A model generated the notes under the pieces. That model was not told the origin of the DNA, made no database searches, and saw nothing but the letters and a program-made list of their open reading frames with translations. A program made the translations under genes and the position numbers. Below, in pieces: positions 12,401-22,045 of a DNA stretch of 64,000 nt. The stretch covers positions 25,263,995 through 25,327,994 of the forward strand of contig OY365819.1 of assembly GCA_959347315.1 (NCBI GenBank). The letters run 5' to 3'. Numbering within the stretch: position 1 is the first letter of the stretch; each line of letters starts with the position of its first letter. The DNA comes from Bimastos eiseni (lineage: Eukaryota; Annelida; Clitellata; Crassiclitellata; Lumbricidae).

Positions 12401-13415
12401 CAGCTACGATTAAAACCACAATTTTATCATCTATCGACCGGTCACCATGCAATCTTCGGACTATCGATACAGAACCGGACAGCCAGACCAAAGCGATGAT
12501 ACGGTTCGAGATTCGCAGTTGGAACACATCCAGCCTTCGTAGCCGGAGACATGGCCAAATTTCGAAATGCCAATATTTGGAAGTTATTTATATTTAATGC
12601 ATCAAATAAAAGATATTTCCCTCTGGTATTAGCTTAGAAAAAGTCGAACTGGCACTAGTTTTTAAGTTTAAGAAATGTTTGGAACAGCCCTATTTTATTG
12701 TCATTAGTGACGCAAAATGGCGCCGTTGAGAGACGATGATCGAGTTTTGATAAGAATTTTGCGAACTGATAAGAGATGTAACTCGTTTCAAATGATTAAA
12801 GAGTTCCTAGCAGAGGCTGGAATAAAACGACCTTAAACCGTATTATACGAGAAATTGGTGAAACAGGAGCTTCAAGTCGTAAACCAGGCAAATCGGTACG
12901 AACGGCGCGCACAGCCGCTAACGTTGCTCGTGTGTCTGAGTTAATTTCAGTCAATACGATGACCTGGGTACAACCAACTATCTCCAACTTAATTATTAAT
13001 ATTGCTGTGTAGTACAACATGACTGACTATAGGGTTTCATTTTTGGGATTTACTGTTAACATTGTTATGCCTTTATCATTAGATAGTCACTAAAATACGA
13101 TGACTTTTGTTATGTCACGATTTGCGCCATGAAGATTAAAGATGCAAAAACCAATGTTTTTAATCTTACTACTAACGTGAAATACCTTTAATTTGATGCA
13201 TTAATTATAATTAACATCCAAATATTGGCGAAGTTATCTGTCCTGCAAAGTCGGACCATTTATGCTGGCCCACCCTGTACTTATTTCAACAAAATACTCT
13301 TTGAAGTCTGTTTTCGTTCTTCATAGGTTTGACCGGAAGACAGAAGCGACGCAAATACGGAATAACTATTCACTTCGGGAATCATGAGGTTTTTGTCGGC
13401 GTAGAAACAAAGTAG
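3467..13415 (+). CDS. Type II membrane BRICHOS-domain protein (ITM2/BRI-like), six exons, 224 aa
   Basis: Exons: 3467-3523, 6005-6154, 7363-7485, 9974-10093, 10937-11072, 13327-13415. The first four introns are phase 0, the last phase 1. Each has GT/AG ends (GTAGGG, GTAAGT three times, GTAAGA) and the frame is continuous from ATG to TAG. Residues 1-34 form a short cytoplasmic tail with basic residues before the membrane. Residues 35-57 are one hydrophobic helix. The BRICHOS domain spans about 95-193: VINDFNR with the conserved Asp, SCYLTPLNR with the first Cys, and a C-terminal ACNGISTYWL block with further Cys. RQKR at 200-203 is a furin-type site that would release a peptide of about 21 residues. 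BRICHOS proteins are secretory-pathway proteins whose domain acts as an intramolecular chaperone for the C-terminal part. The full architecture matches the ITM2/BRI type better than chondromodulin or SP-C, but exact orthology is inferred. Confidence 0.8.
4417..5210 (-). pseudogene. Non-LTR reverse transcriptase relic in intron 1 of the BRICHOS gene
   Basis: The minus strand encodes recognisable reverse transcriptase blocks in order: SLYNKLVSA, CLCLLDIST.FDTIDYN (motif A region), VVPQGSVLGSLLFILYTTPL (motif B) and HYLYADDTQLF (motif C with the catalytic YADD). A stop follows IRA at about 4716, and the 5' part (4957-5203) is in shifted frames. It belongs to the same CR1/L2-like family as the relic at 54.3-55.0 kb, which shares the QQVSCLCLLDIS block. 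It is dead and antisense to the host gene. Confidence 0.75.
5321..5354. repeat. Perfect hairpin, 15-bp stem, 4-nt loop
   Basis: 5321-5335 pairs exactly with 5340-5354 around the loop GCAA. It lies in intron 1 of the BRICHOS gene. Confidence 0.9.
7622..9290. mobile_element. Harbinger-like TIR element (outer copy), interrupted by a second copy of itself
   Basis: Starts GGGGCCGTTCACATATTATA and ends with the inverted form at 9290. The 3-bp TAT at 7619-7621 repeats at 9291-9293. The left part (7622-8176) and right part (8989-9290) match the two parts of the inner copy at 8177-8985, so the outer element was once about 860 bp. GGGGCCGT... termini with 3-bp duplications are typical of PIF/Harbinger-like non-autonomous elements. 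It lies in intron 3 of the BRICHOS gene. No transposase is recognisable. Confidence 0.7.
8177..8985. mobile_element. Harbinger-like TIR element (inner copy, 809 bp)
   Basis: Has the same inverted termini as the outer element and is flanked by TAA at 8174-8176 and 8986-8988. It sits in a position of the outer copy whose flanks read continuously in the inner copy. It contains a degenerate ORF (8507-8728, then a shifted frame to about 8870) that I do not recognise, so it is either a relic of a coding element or chance. Confidence 0.75.
9381..9698. mobile_element. hAT-like MITE, 318 bp
   Basis: The termini CAGCGTTTCCCAA...TTGGGAAACGCTG are inverted repeats of the CAG...CTG kind used by hAT elements. 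The flanking octamers GCTTAGAC (9373-9380) and CCTTAGAC (9699-9706) match at 7 of 8 positions, as expected for the 8-bp hAT target duplication. No coding capacity. It lies in intron 3 of the BRICHOS gene. Confidence 0.75.
10531..10672 (-). repeat. 3' part of a tRNA-derived SINE
   Basis: Matches the body of the SINE copies at 30940-31150 and 35731-35972 but lacks the tRNA-like head. It carries a 28-bp perfect palindrome (10582-10609) absent from both other copies. It lies in intron 4 of the BRICHOS gene. Confidence 0.7.
10582..10609. repeat. 28-bp perfect palindrome inside the SINE fragment
   Basis: The two 14-base halves are exact reverse complements with no loop. The two other SINE copies have the first half but not the second, so the palindrome arose in this copy. 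Confidence 0.9.
11396..11512 (+). repeat. Dispersed repeat, first of two copies
   Basis: Clearly similar to 13743-13935, sharing CTGTTGTCACTCCAAA, GCGATGTGCTTTCTGATAGC and a CGACATTTTTC end. In the second copy part of it is open for 62 codons (13672-13860). I do not recognise the product. Confidence 0.55.
12183..12247. repeat. Short tandem array built on GATAGTCCGA
   Basis: Four degenerate units of about 16-17 bases, each containing ATAGTCCGA or a close form. An inverted unit (TTCGGACTATCGAT) recurs at about 12456. Confidence 0.8.
12312..12405. repeat. Direct and inverted units of the CCTAAATGGAAGCTGGA minisatellite
   Basis: The unit CCTAAATGGAAGCTGGATG at 12328 is followed by an inverted ATCCAGCTTCCA at about 12363. 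The same unit forms a longer array at 55.19-55.44 kb. Confidence 0.7.
12717..12953 (+). pseudogene. Tc1/mariner-type transposase, N-terminal helix-turn-helix fragment
   Basis: From the ATG at 12717 the frame reads as a DNA-binding domain: LRDDDRVLIRILRTDKRC, then FQMIKEFLAEAG. One frameshift near 12830 leads into TLNRIIREIGETGASSRKPG and a RTARTAANVARVSELI block. This two-helix pattern with a GxSSRKPG linker is that of mariner/Tc1-like transposases that bind terminal repeats. The catalytic domain is missing. It lies in intron 5 of the BRICHOS gene and may belong to the same broad family as the element at 37.8-39.0 kb, which retains the catalytic half. Confidence 0.65.
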
Positions 13416-13742
13416 AACTGCTAAACAGACATCTGAAATTAGCCGTTCAATTACGATTGATATCCATTATTACTTTATGTTTAGGTAATTGTGTAACGAC
13501 AAACATTTCAAGTTTAACTCTGATCTATAATTTAGTAGTTATTTTGTATAATACGCTAATCAATCGATTGTATTCAAGATCTAACCACTTGACATTAAAA
13601 GATTAAATTAGCGCAGCTGAATAGCTGGTATCCCTGCATGGGTTCTATCTACCGACCATCAACAATTCTGAATGCCTGTTTCCACGTTCACCCGACGGCT
13701 TGCTGGAATATTTGGATTTGTGCCAGCTTCCACTCCTGGGCT

Positions 13743-13935
13743 GTGGCGTATTTGTGTGCTTCTGTCTGTTGTCACTCCAAAACTATCGACGCAGCGTGAT
13801 GCTGAGATATGGAGCGATGTGCTTTCTGATAGCAATGATGATGGGGATCTGCGTGTGTAGGCCTATTTGGGTCGGCTAGTGATGATCTTATTCAGTTCTA
13901 TTTTGGGGTTTCTTTCTGACGACATTTTTCTAATG
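13743..13935 (+). repeat. Dispersed repeat, second copy
   Basis: Partner of 11396-11512. It includes the ORF end with LSDSNDDGDLRV. The function is unknown; it is probably a mobile-element relic. Confidence 0.55.
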
Positions 13936-14093
13936 AACATGCGCAGAGTGAACCTCTGAAAAGGTAGGGCCGTTTCAAGGTCGTCGTAGGCTCTAGGCAC
14001 TCTTATCGTATACCTCAACTACTGCTTTGCACAAAACATTAAACGTGTAAACCTAAACACACGCATTCATTTTTTTTCAAGTAATGAATGGTT

Positions 14094-14282
14094 TTATGCA
14101 GAATTAATTTTCTTGTGGTTGATTAGTGTAGAATTTTGTGAGAAGAACGTTTTATTACATTGACTACATACATAATGTTTTTCTCCTGTGTGAATTATTG
14201 AGTGTTGCTTCACGTTCGACGGTTCGAGAAACAAACAGAAATGTTTGTCGCATTGATTACATACATTCAGCGTTTCTCCCAT
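14094..14282 (-). pseudogene. C2H2 zinc-finger fragment
   Basis: The minus strand encodes two C2H2 units joined by the canonical HTGEK linker: CNQCDKHF...H and CSQCNKTFF...H. The first finger has an insertion between its Cys and His pairs. The second ends at NHKKINSA followed by a stop without the last His. Just upstream, a further finger end (HTEKE) is cut by a stop. C2H2 arrays bind DNA in the nucleus, but this piece is too short and broken to be a working gene. It is either a pseudogene or an exon of a decaying zinc-finger gene. Confidence 0.6.
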
Positions 14283-14299
14283 TTGTGTCTTTCATTCTT

Positions 14300-15650
14300 T
14301 CTCCGTATGAATTTCTATAAATTCTGAATGCCAAATTGTATTTACAAAAGACAATAAATCATAAAGGAATATTACTACCTCTAATATTAATATAGTCTGC
14401 TGTGAACCGTGATTCAGGAACGCACCCAGTTCTGATTTCAAATCTCAATTCACTTTTTCTTGTAATGTTCAGTATCCGCAAATATAATATTTGATTATAT
14501 TTGGTGTTTTATACTTTTAATCACGGCAATAACTCAATAACCTTTTTTCATTTTTTATTTTAAAAAAATGTCTAAAAAGTTTTGTAGGCCCTGATAAGTT
14601 GCGCTGTGCCTACTGGATAAGGCCCTGTGAGAAGGTTTTACGCAGTGCAGTTATATCAATTTATAACTACAGCTGGAATTATAATTGCAATTATATGACT
14701 TTAGTCGCGTATACTTCTATTGAGATGTTTGTATGACATATACAAAGAGAATGCACAATTTTCTCTATTATTGCATATGACTGGACCCACAGCTGTAAAC
14801 AAATCAGTCGCAGTGTGAGGGTTTTGAAATCGCGCCTAGTAATGCTAGTATAATCGAATGAAAACACCCTGAGTGATGGACATGTAAGCTTGATTTCATC
14901 TCTGATTACCCGATAATATTCTAATTTTTAATGGCTTCATTATCAATTGTTATTCTGACTAATTCAAAGTGAACGTCAAACATTAGTAAAACTGCAACAA
15001 TTTCGCTTGACTTCGTCATACATTTTTTGGATGCTCCAAATGAATGCTGCATTGTACTGCAGCATCGATGTATATCGGTCATTTTTATTAGCCATTTGAA
15101 TTTATGCACTGATCAACCGAGGATTTTGAAACCTCCGATGGAGACAATCTACAATAATGTTGAACATCATCATGCTTAACAATACGAAGTTGACTTTCGC
15201 GAAATTTCTTTCTTGTTACTGGTTCCGCATTCTTCCTTTTTGTGTTAGTTTTCTTCAGCCTTGATTGCTTCTGTTGTTTTATTCTTCACTCGTTTCACAA
15301 TGGCTTCATATTTGATTTTGTAAAGGTTTCATAACAATTAGCCTATGTTGTTTTCAAGGTTTTGATGCATTCTAAGTTTACCATGCCTTTTTAGCTTCTG
15401 TTCATTGATATTCCGAATAAATAATTATTCGTCTTGTTTAATTATTTTTTCTTCCCCTCTTAGTCTTCAATGACTTTTTGAGACAATGCAGTCTATTGCT
15501 TTTTCCGCCATTTTTTCTTTCTGACGATTAGAACTTTCTTGTCATGTTGGACAGTACAGACGAAATATCATAGATGGAATTACGTCTTGATTGTTTTTGG
15601 AAATGTATTTTTTAAATATAATTTTATATATGTATCATCTGTAATAGGCC
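14300..15650. other. Intergenic stretch without a recognised gene
   Basis: AT-rich DNA. Short ORFs on both strands show no family features. No repeat structure was obvious by eye. Confidence 0.4.
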
Positions 15651-15659
15651 TATATAAAG

Positions 15660-16290
15660 CAGAAAAATGTGTTTGTAACTATGTCCCACAAAAAACGTTT
15701 GATACACTGCATCGATGGCTCCCAAATTTTCCAACAATACTTCTTAGCAGCTGAGAAAAAGTACAATGGCGATCCCAAAATCTCATGATCGAGACGATAT
15801 TCCCAAATTTTTGAATGAAAATCGTCGCAAACGCACCAAAATTACGCATTATCGCCACACGCATTCACTCCAATCTTAGCAATGCCGATCTTCGTCTTTC
15901 ATCTCTAGCTAATGTGTCGATATAAAATTCGTGTCTGTTGTGTTCGTGTCACAAACTCAGCCAATCCATGCAAGTATAAAACTAAGCCAGGTCGCCATCA
16001 AGTCATGAGACCTAAATTGGGAGATATCGGATTGGTCAGCAAATTAGGTGGCCTACACAAAGTCTTTGATCGATTTGACCGATTGCTCCCAAAAATTCAA
16101 CAAAAACTATTCATCACAGAAGATGCCCTTACGATCGAGGCGACAAACATTTCACGACACAGGTGATTCGCTACAGGCGGTTGGTATTAGCAGCAGGCAC
16201 AAAACCTTTTCATCAACTCGAACGATTGCTCCCAACTTTTGCACGAATACTTTTAGCAGTCGAGAAAAAATGATCAAACCCTATATTAGC
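15660..16290. repeat. Diverged repeated segment
   Basis: The phrase CGATTGCTCCCAA...CAACAAT.CTTTTAGCAG...GAGAAAAA occurs in recognisable form near 15712-15760, 16078-16110 and 16222-16270. This suggests an old tandem array with units of roughly 150-350 bases. No protein match; the overlapping ORFs are by-products. Confidence 0.45.
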
Positions 16291-16344
16291 CATGGACTCA
16301 GGATCGCTGTGTGCAGTTGATTTTCTCACTCATTTTAGGCACGG

Positions 16345-16463
16345 GTAATAGTAATAATTGTAATATTATTAACAGCAACGGAAACAGCGATAACAACAAC
16401 AGCGACGACAATAAAAACAACAACAGCAACATCACCAGCATCAACAACAACAACAGCAACAAG
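16345..16463. repeat. (AAC)n-rich simple repeat
   Basis: An imperfect AAC/AGC trinucleotide run. Confidence 0.9.
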
Positions 16464-16514
16464 AATACTGAACATCGACATGAATGACAATCACTGGATC
16501 CAGACGTCACTGCC

Positions 16515-17790
16515 AATCAAACTACGGGGCCTGTGGATTCCACAGGCTGCCTCGCTTGTATTAGGCCTACTTGTCTTGTTGGTGTCTGCTGCAGGCACAC
16601 ACTCGTTCCAATCTCCATGTTGGCATGAGGTCATACAGAGACCGACGAGATGGTGATGATGATGGTGGATGGTAAAAAGTCAGAGCTCAGTCGAAAGGCA
16701 GTGGCGGTGTGACGGGCCTCTCATCAGGAGAGGGGCGAAGTAACCTCGTGCTGCATGGTGCGAAGACGCACAGGCCTACCATCAAACCCAGCTCGAGGCG
16801 ACTGGTTGCTTTTTAAGCGATGCCACAGTGACGGACACCATGTCACACTCGTACATTGTACATTTAATTATGGTGGCAGCGACGAAACAGGCTGCCAATA
16901 AAACTAAAATACAGACAAATACAGTAAGTAAGATTGGTCTTTAATTGATTACCAGCATATAGATAAAGTAAAAAGTATAAATGATAGCTTCAATTTTAAA
17001 CAAAATAGCTTCACCAATGTAATTGCATTCGCCTAATAAAAGTTCTCTTTCCAAAGACAATATTTAACTACATGTAGGGTAAGTTCATAATTATGGTTTG
17101 GATTGCATGTTGTATGGGGTGATGCTACTGAAGGTTGTGAAGGATGTGGCATGGGTTCAAAAGAACAGAGCACAAAAGATCAAAGTCAGCTGATGTGCAG
17201 TTTTCTTCAAGAAAAAGAGAGTCAAATGGAAGGAAGCAAGAACGGGTCAATGTTCCTAGGAGAATATTAGAGCAATGATGCGCCTCATAGCTACTCGATC
17301 AGAGACAGTGACGCCCAGAGTGACCTTGTCGTTAACCTTGTCAATACGAAGCATGGCAGGGGATGCAATGGGTTTAGACATAGGCCGCCTACCGACCATT
17401 TCCCTGGACTTTGACTAGTTAAAGGTAAAATCAAAAGTGTCTGTGTATGTGGAGATATGGTCAAGTCCTGCTGTCAACGCAGGAAGCGAGAATATTTTGT
17501 CATCGGAATATTTTGGTAGACAATAATATTGTCACTTTGTTTTGGTCTAAGGTCAGAATCCATAGTTTCAGCAAAATGTATGGGTTAAGATCCAGAGCCT
17601 TGTGCTATGTATGCGTTTATGGTACAAAGGGGAGAATTCACACCCATATTATTTTAGTTTAGTGCTAACGCTCATGCAAGTGAGCATGGAACCAATAAAA
17701 ATTTTGAATGGGTTGGGCTAACTGATCAGCTTGCTGTTTCGGAGAGAAGCCTAACATAGCATTCTGGTAGGAGTAGTTTTGGCTTTAATT
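16515..17790. other. Stretch without a recognised gene
   Basis: Slightly GC-richer than its surroundings at 16.5-16.9 kb. I found no convincing exon pair, transposase or RNA gene. Confidence 0.4.
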
Positions 17791-17805
17791 TTTTTTGCCC
17801 TTCAA

Positions 17806-17966
17806 AATAATAATGATGATGACAATAATAGAAATAATGATAATAAGAATAATTATCATCATAATCATTATAATCATCGTCATCATCATCATCGTCATCA
17901 TCATCATCATCATCATCGTCATCGTCGTCGTCGTCATCATCATCATCATCATCATTATCATCACAA
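17806..17966. repeat. (CAT)n simple repeat
   Basis: Long ATC/CAT trinucleotide run with ATA and CGT variants. It produces poly-His, poly-Asp and poly-Met ORFs that are not genes. Confidence 0.95.
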
Positions 17967-18489
17967 CATAAAGCAGAAGTTTTTCTGGCCAATGGACTGA
18001 AGATTCAGACAGTAGGGACATTTTCCTCAAGTGCATTAAAGGTGACCGTAAAGACATCTGACAAAATAGTAGTATACTGTATTGTACATGCCACAATTAA
18101 GCGGAAACCTAATTTCAGTAAAGAAACTGTTAAGCAATGGCTTTTAAGTAAATTTTAAATGGATATGTGTGAAATCAAGCAGGACGAAAAAACAGTAGCC
18201 AAGTAGTGGAAAACAACGGACTAGGAGGTTGAAACGTCCCTGAAGTCATCAAGAAAAAAGAGAAAATCAGAAATATATACTACAGTAACTACCACTGAAA
18301 TGGGAAAAAACTAATGAAAAGAAGAATTCTTCCTTATAAAACGGAATCATATTCGTGGAAGAAAGTGTAAGAAGACCAGAAAGGATCACTAAAGAAGAAC
18401 CTACGGCTAGTGGAGGTGATAGGAAATGTGACGACGTATGAGACAGAAGCTAAAACATACAGTTAAGTAATATCTTGCAGACAAGCAGA

Positions 18490-18890
18490 AACGTGGCATA
18501 CTGCTCAGAATGAAGAGATAGAATCGTTAAAACAACATGAAACATTGAATTTGACCACACATCTTGCGAACAAAACTGCCATATGAAACAAATGGGTGCA
18601 TGAAATAAAGAAAAACACAAAAGGAAACACCAGAAGAGATAAAGCTCGTTTATTTGCTAAAGGTTATTATAAAAAAAACGTAGATGACTATGACGAAGTT
18701 TTTGCACAAGCTGCAACACCAGCGACACTACGCGTTATGTTGACAATTGCATGGATCAATAACATGATAGTGAAACACTATGATGTTGGGACGGCTTATC
18801 TGAATGGAGCCTTATCTCATGAGGTGTATGTGAAAACAGCCAGAAGGATATTGTGAAAATGAGATAAAGTTGCCTCAACTTGTCTATAAA
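18490..18890 (+). pseudogene. Ty1/copia-like reverse transcriptase fragment
   Basis: The plus strand shows the start of a copia reverse transcriptase: EIESLKQHETLNL, NKWVHEIKKN, KARLFAKGY, DYDEVFAQAATPATLRVML and HYDVGTAYLNGALSHEVYVK. The usual family forms are KARLVAKG, DYxETFAPV and DVKTAFLNG. A TGA interrupts the frame just before NKWVHEIKK, and a frameshift near 18838 leads into QPEGYCENE. The YVDD catalytic motif, RNase H and integrase are absent. It is an old truncated fragment with no LTR seen nearby. Confidence 0.85.
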
Positions 18891-18894
18891 CCCA

Positions 18895-19250
18895 TTGATG
18901 TAACACACAAACACGGTATTGTGCCCTCTTCTTTTACTATACTATTTAATCCTATTTTCTTATTTGCTCTTTGATAACGGTACATGTGAGCGACTATAGA
19001 AATGGATCGAAAGCACCCGATTTCCGATTTTCGAACTCCAAAGTTCAACACCAGTCTGCTAGCCGAAGCAATTACAGTTGACCGTTGACCTGGTCAATGG
19101 CCATTAGCCATTAAGAAACTCTTTCTTCATCGATTATTGAAAAAAATCGCAAGTTTCTAGCTGTCGCGAAGTTAGATAGATAACAACTTCCTTTGCCTCG
19201 CTCGTCAACAGTTCGAATTCATTTTCTGCTTGTATTTAAATTAATTCGTT
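18895..19250. other. Short stretch without a recognised gene
   Basis: Nothing identifiable between the copia fragment and the TTAA-flanked MITE. Confidence 0.4.
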
Positions 19251-19258
19251 CGTCTTAA

Positions 19259-19331
19259 CCCTTGCCCCTCCTAAGGCCGCTCTGAGCGGCTATATTTCAT
19301 GTGTTTGATATAATAATTGGAGGGGTAAGGG
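19259..19331. mobile_element. Very small piggyBac-like MITE (73 bp) flanked by TTAA
   Basis: TTAA at 19255-19258 and 19332-19335 enclose CCCTTGCCCCTCC and its inverted copy GGAGGGGTAAGGG (12 of 13 match). Inside is a second small hairpin, GCCGCT-CTG-AGCGGC. TTAA target sites and CCC-starting termini are the hallmark of piggyBac-type elements. Confidence 0.65.
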
Positions 19332-19728
19332 TTAATGGTTATTCGTGCGTCACTGAAGTTGCGTCATGCCACAGTTTGTTTACTAACGGATCCTTGTCAC
19401 TTACATTGCAATTATATTTTTGCGCGTTACAGGACGCCTCTTAGCTTGCCCATAGGGACCTACTTGGGGAACAGTAAATTTGATAATAGGAACAATTTTT
19501 GCTGGAACGCTCTATGCGCATCTCTGCACGTCTTTGATTTCTGTAAAGTGGAGATTAAAAAAATTAAATATTCGAACATGTCCTAATTCTGTTCTTGTCA
19601 TGCTTGATATCAATTGAACATTATTAAGTGTCGTTTAAAATAAATGATCGCATTAGTAGATTTATCTGGTACATAGGAAGCATTTTTGTGGATGTTTCTT
19701 TATCAGAATTATTGATAAAAATTGGGGT

Positions 19729-20612
19729 TCATTTCCGACTTATAGTGTAGGCACTAACTCCATTACAGTTTCCGACGATCAGTTGCTTGCTTTCTATGTC
19801 GTAACACAATATCAGTGGTAATTGCATGGTTGATTCTTCTGCTTCCTCTGCTGGACGAAGAATTCGATTCAATTTAAGATTGGAATCCAAGAGAATCACT
19901 CTATCATTCTCAGCAACAATCACTTGATCGTCTGAATCGAGTGAGATATGAGACAGATTTATCAGTTCATGTGTTTCACTTGAGGGACTGAAACGACGGA
20001 TGATCATTTGCCCATCTCTGCTTACTTCACTTACGCCCCACATTATCCCCCTCTCTGTCCCACTTGACGCACTGTCTTCCTTCTTCTGTTCCATCCATTT
20101 GTGAAGGATTATGAAATTACCGATTGATATTTCAACTGCATGAATTGGGTTCCCGATGTCTCTTAGTAACCGTATTGATCGAATAAGTTCTGCATCTGAT
20201 CCGTAAATCCTTAGAATTGGCCAGAACTGAGGGACTACCAGAAATTGACCATCATTGGTCACTGACAGAGATCGTGGCTTATGATAAATAGTCAGCCAAT
20301 TTTTTATTTTGTGTCTGTCACGTGTTTTTCTTGTTATCTTCCAGATCGATTTTCCTTCAAGGTCAGAGGCATAGATACAATTTCCTTTCTCACTGGCAGC
20401 AATGTTTTCGGGAAATCTAATCTCTTTTATTTCGATTTCCATCTGAATACGAAATGGGATTCGATCCTCAAAGACACGAATTCCACTTTGCTGTCCCAGA
20501 ATAGAATTTGACCGAACGAGGGTATAGACTTCATTTCGTAGTTTAGTTACTGCAAGCACATTTCCTCCTTCGTAGATTCTCTGCGTGAAATTGATGAAAA
20601 TCGGACAATAGA
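19729..20612 (-). CDS. Beta-propeller (NHL/WD-like) terminal exon
   Basis: One open exon from an acceptor (TTGATTTTAG, AG at 20614-20613) to a stop at 19729, 294 codons including the stop. It reads as repeated four-strand blades: YASDLEGKSIWKITRK, RSLSVTNDGQFLVV, ISLDSDDQVIVAENDRVILLD and CYDIESKQLIVGN...YTISRK. These alternate Asp-rich turns and short hydrophobic strands, as in six-bladed NHL-type propellers that bind protein or RNA ligands. The exon starts with two bases of a split codon, so earlier exons lie at higher coordinates. The nearest phase-compatible one encodes a CARD (28662-28989), with an LTR element between. The same exon with the same acceptor is duplicated at 42174-43054. 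The gene name is unknown to me. Confidence 0.7.
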
Positions 20613-20951
20613 CTAAAATCAAGACCAAAAATAATTGATCATACGTGAATAATAAAAGACCGTCAATAATATTTTCTTCTCACTTAGTAATTTATAGATG
20701 CATAATAATTTACTGCTATATTTGAGCTGTAGCCTATTCAACTTATTGATTCACATAGTTTGCTTGATTTTAAAGTCAGTTATTTAATTAGGAGTCAAGC
20801 GTACAGTATAACATTTCAATGTCAAAATTGCATGCTCGCTGTGTCTTTCATTGCACATTTACCATGTTCAGTTTACCTGCTGCTAGCTTTAACCACTTTC
20901 ATATCTTTCACTTGCATATCAACGTTTTCACTTCATACCATTCTCTTCATT

Positions 20952-21662
20952 CGGGTTTCTCTCTCTCGCCAATTCCTTCTTCTAGATGACGAGAGTACCG
21001 ATGGTTCTTTCCTCTATCACCAAGCTCAGCAACACGACACACTTGATGGTTTTAATAAGTATATTCAATTATGTGCATATCACTCATCCTATCTACACTT
21101 ACTGGAGTTATTAGTGTCCTTTTAGAAATGTTTCCCTGGTTTACGTTGGAGACGGGATTCCCAACTACGTTGATTACCCTTATCGTCAAAACGACCTAAC
21201 GTCTCCTCCAGTTTCCAAACAAGTCCCTATTCCTTCCCTTGCTACACTAAAAGAGCCCTTCTAGAGGGGATTTCCTTCGCCCTCCCAAACGCAAAACTCG
21301 TATCTCTATTGGACGAAAAATCACCTGCTGAAACTATTCCTAAACCGGGTTGGTCGGATCTTGATGTCCCTAGCATAACGTCAATCACTAGGGGCGTACA
21401 GTTAATGTTTGACTAGCGACTGTTATGGCTGGGGCTTGCCAGTGTCATAGACAGGCAACAGGTCCCAGAGATCGAATTTCATTAATATCGTTATACCGCC
21501 TAGTGGGTTGCGCCATTCGTATCGGAATTGTCCCCTATTCATGATCCGTGTCAATCAACCGGTCCAGACCAAATCTTCAACTGATTCATGAATTTCTTGT
21601 CTGGGTCGTAGAGATGGAAGGGACTGTCGGCTCTGACATCTGCCTCGCGATGTCGGGTCTCG
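20952..21662 (-). repeat. 3' LTR of the Gmr1-like element
   Basis: Aligns over its whole length with 26970-27677. Beyond about 21115 I see only two base differences; a patch near 21045-21085 differs more. Confidence 0.8.
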
Positions 21663-22045
21663 TTGTTTGAAACCCCGATGATCTTTGCATAATTTTCGAC
21701 GTATGTATTGAGGCCGTCTGCTTCAGGCGAAGCCCATTGGTGTCTCTCCTCTTTGGTTTCCGGTAGACAACTGAATCCGTAGTCCTCCTACGTCTCTGCT
21801 GTCGGTCGATGACTTTTATATGGCGCCATCGTCCAGAGTGTCGCGCGTGACATTCCCTCCAACCTTTAGATAAAATGTCATCGGCGTTTTTTCCTCCGTT
21901 GTTCGGTCTTTCCGTTCATCGTCAGCTCGTCAAACCAAGATAAAAAGAAAACACAGTGATCACTGTACAATATATACAATGCAATCATAAGGCCTCGGAC
22001 CCCGTTACTGGTAGTCCAATAGGCTAATATTCCTCGGCTCTAGGT

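Noticed and set aside
13672..13860. Host gene of 62 codons
   Set aside because: Its second half belongs to a dispersed repeat also present at 11.4 kb.
17726..18096. ORFs rich in Asp, His or Met
   Set aside because: They are translations of the (CAT)n run in different frames.
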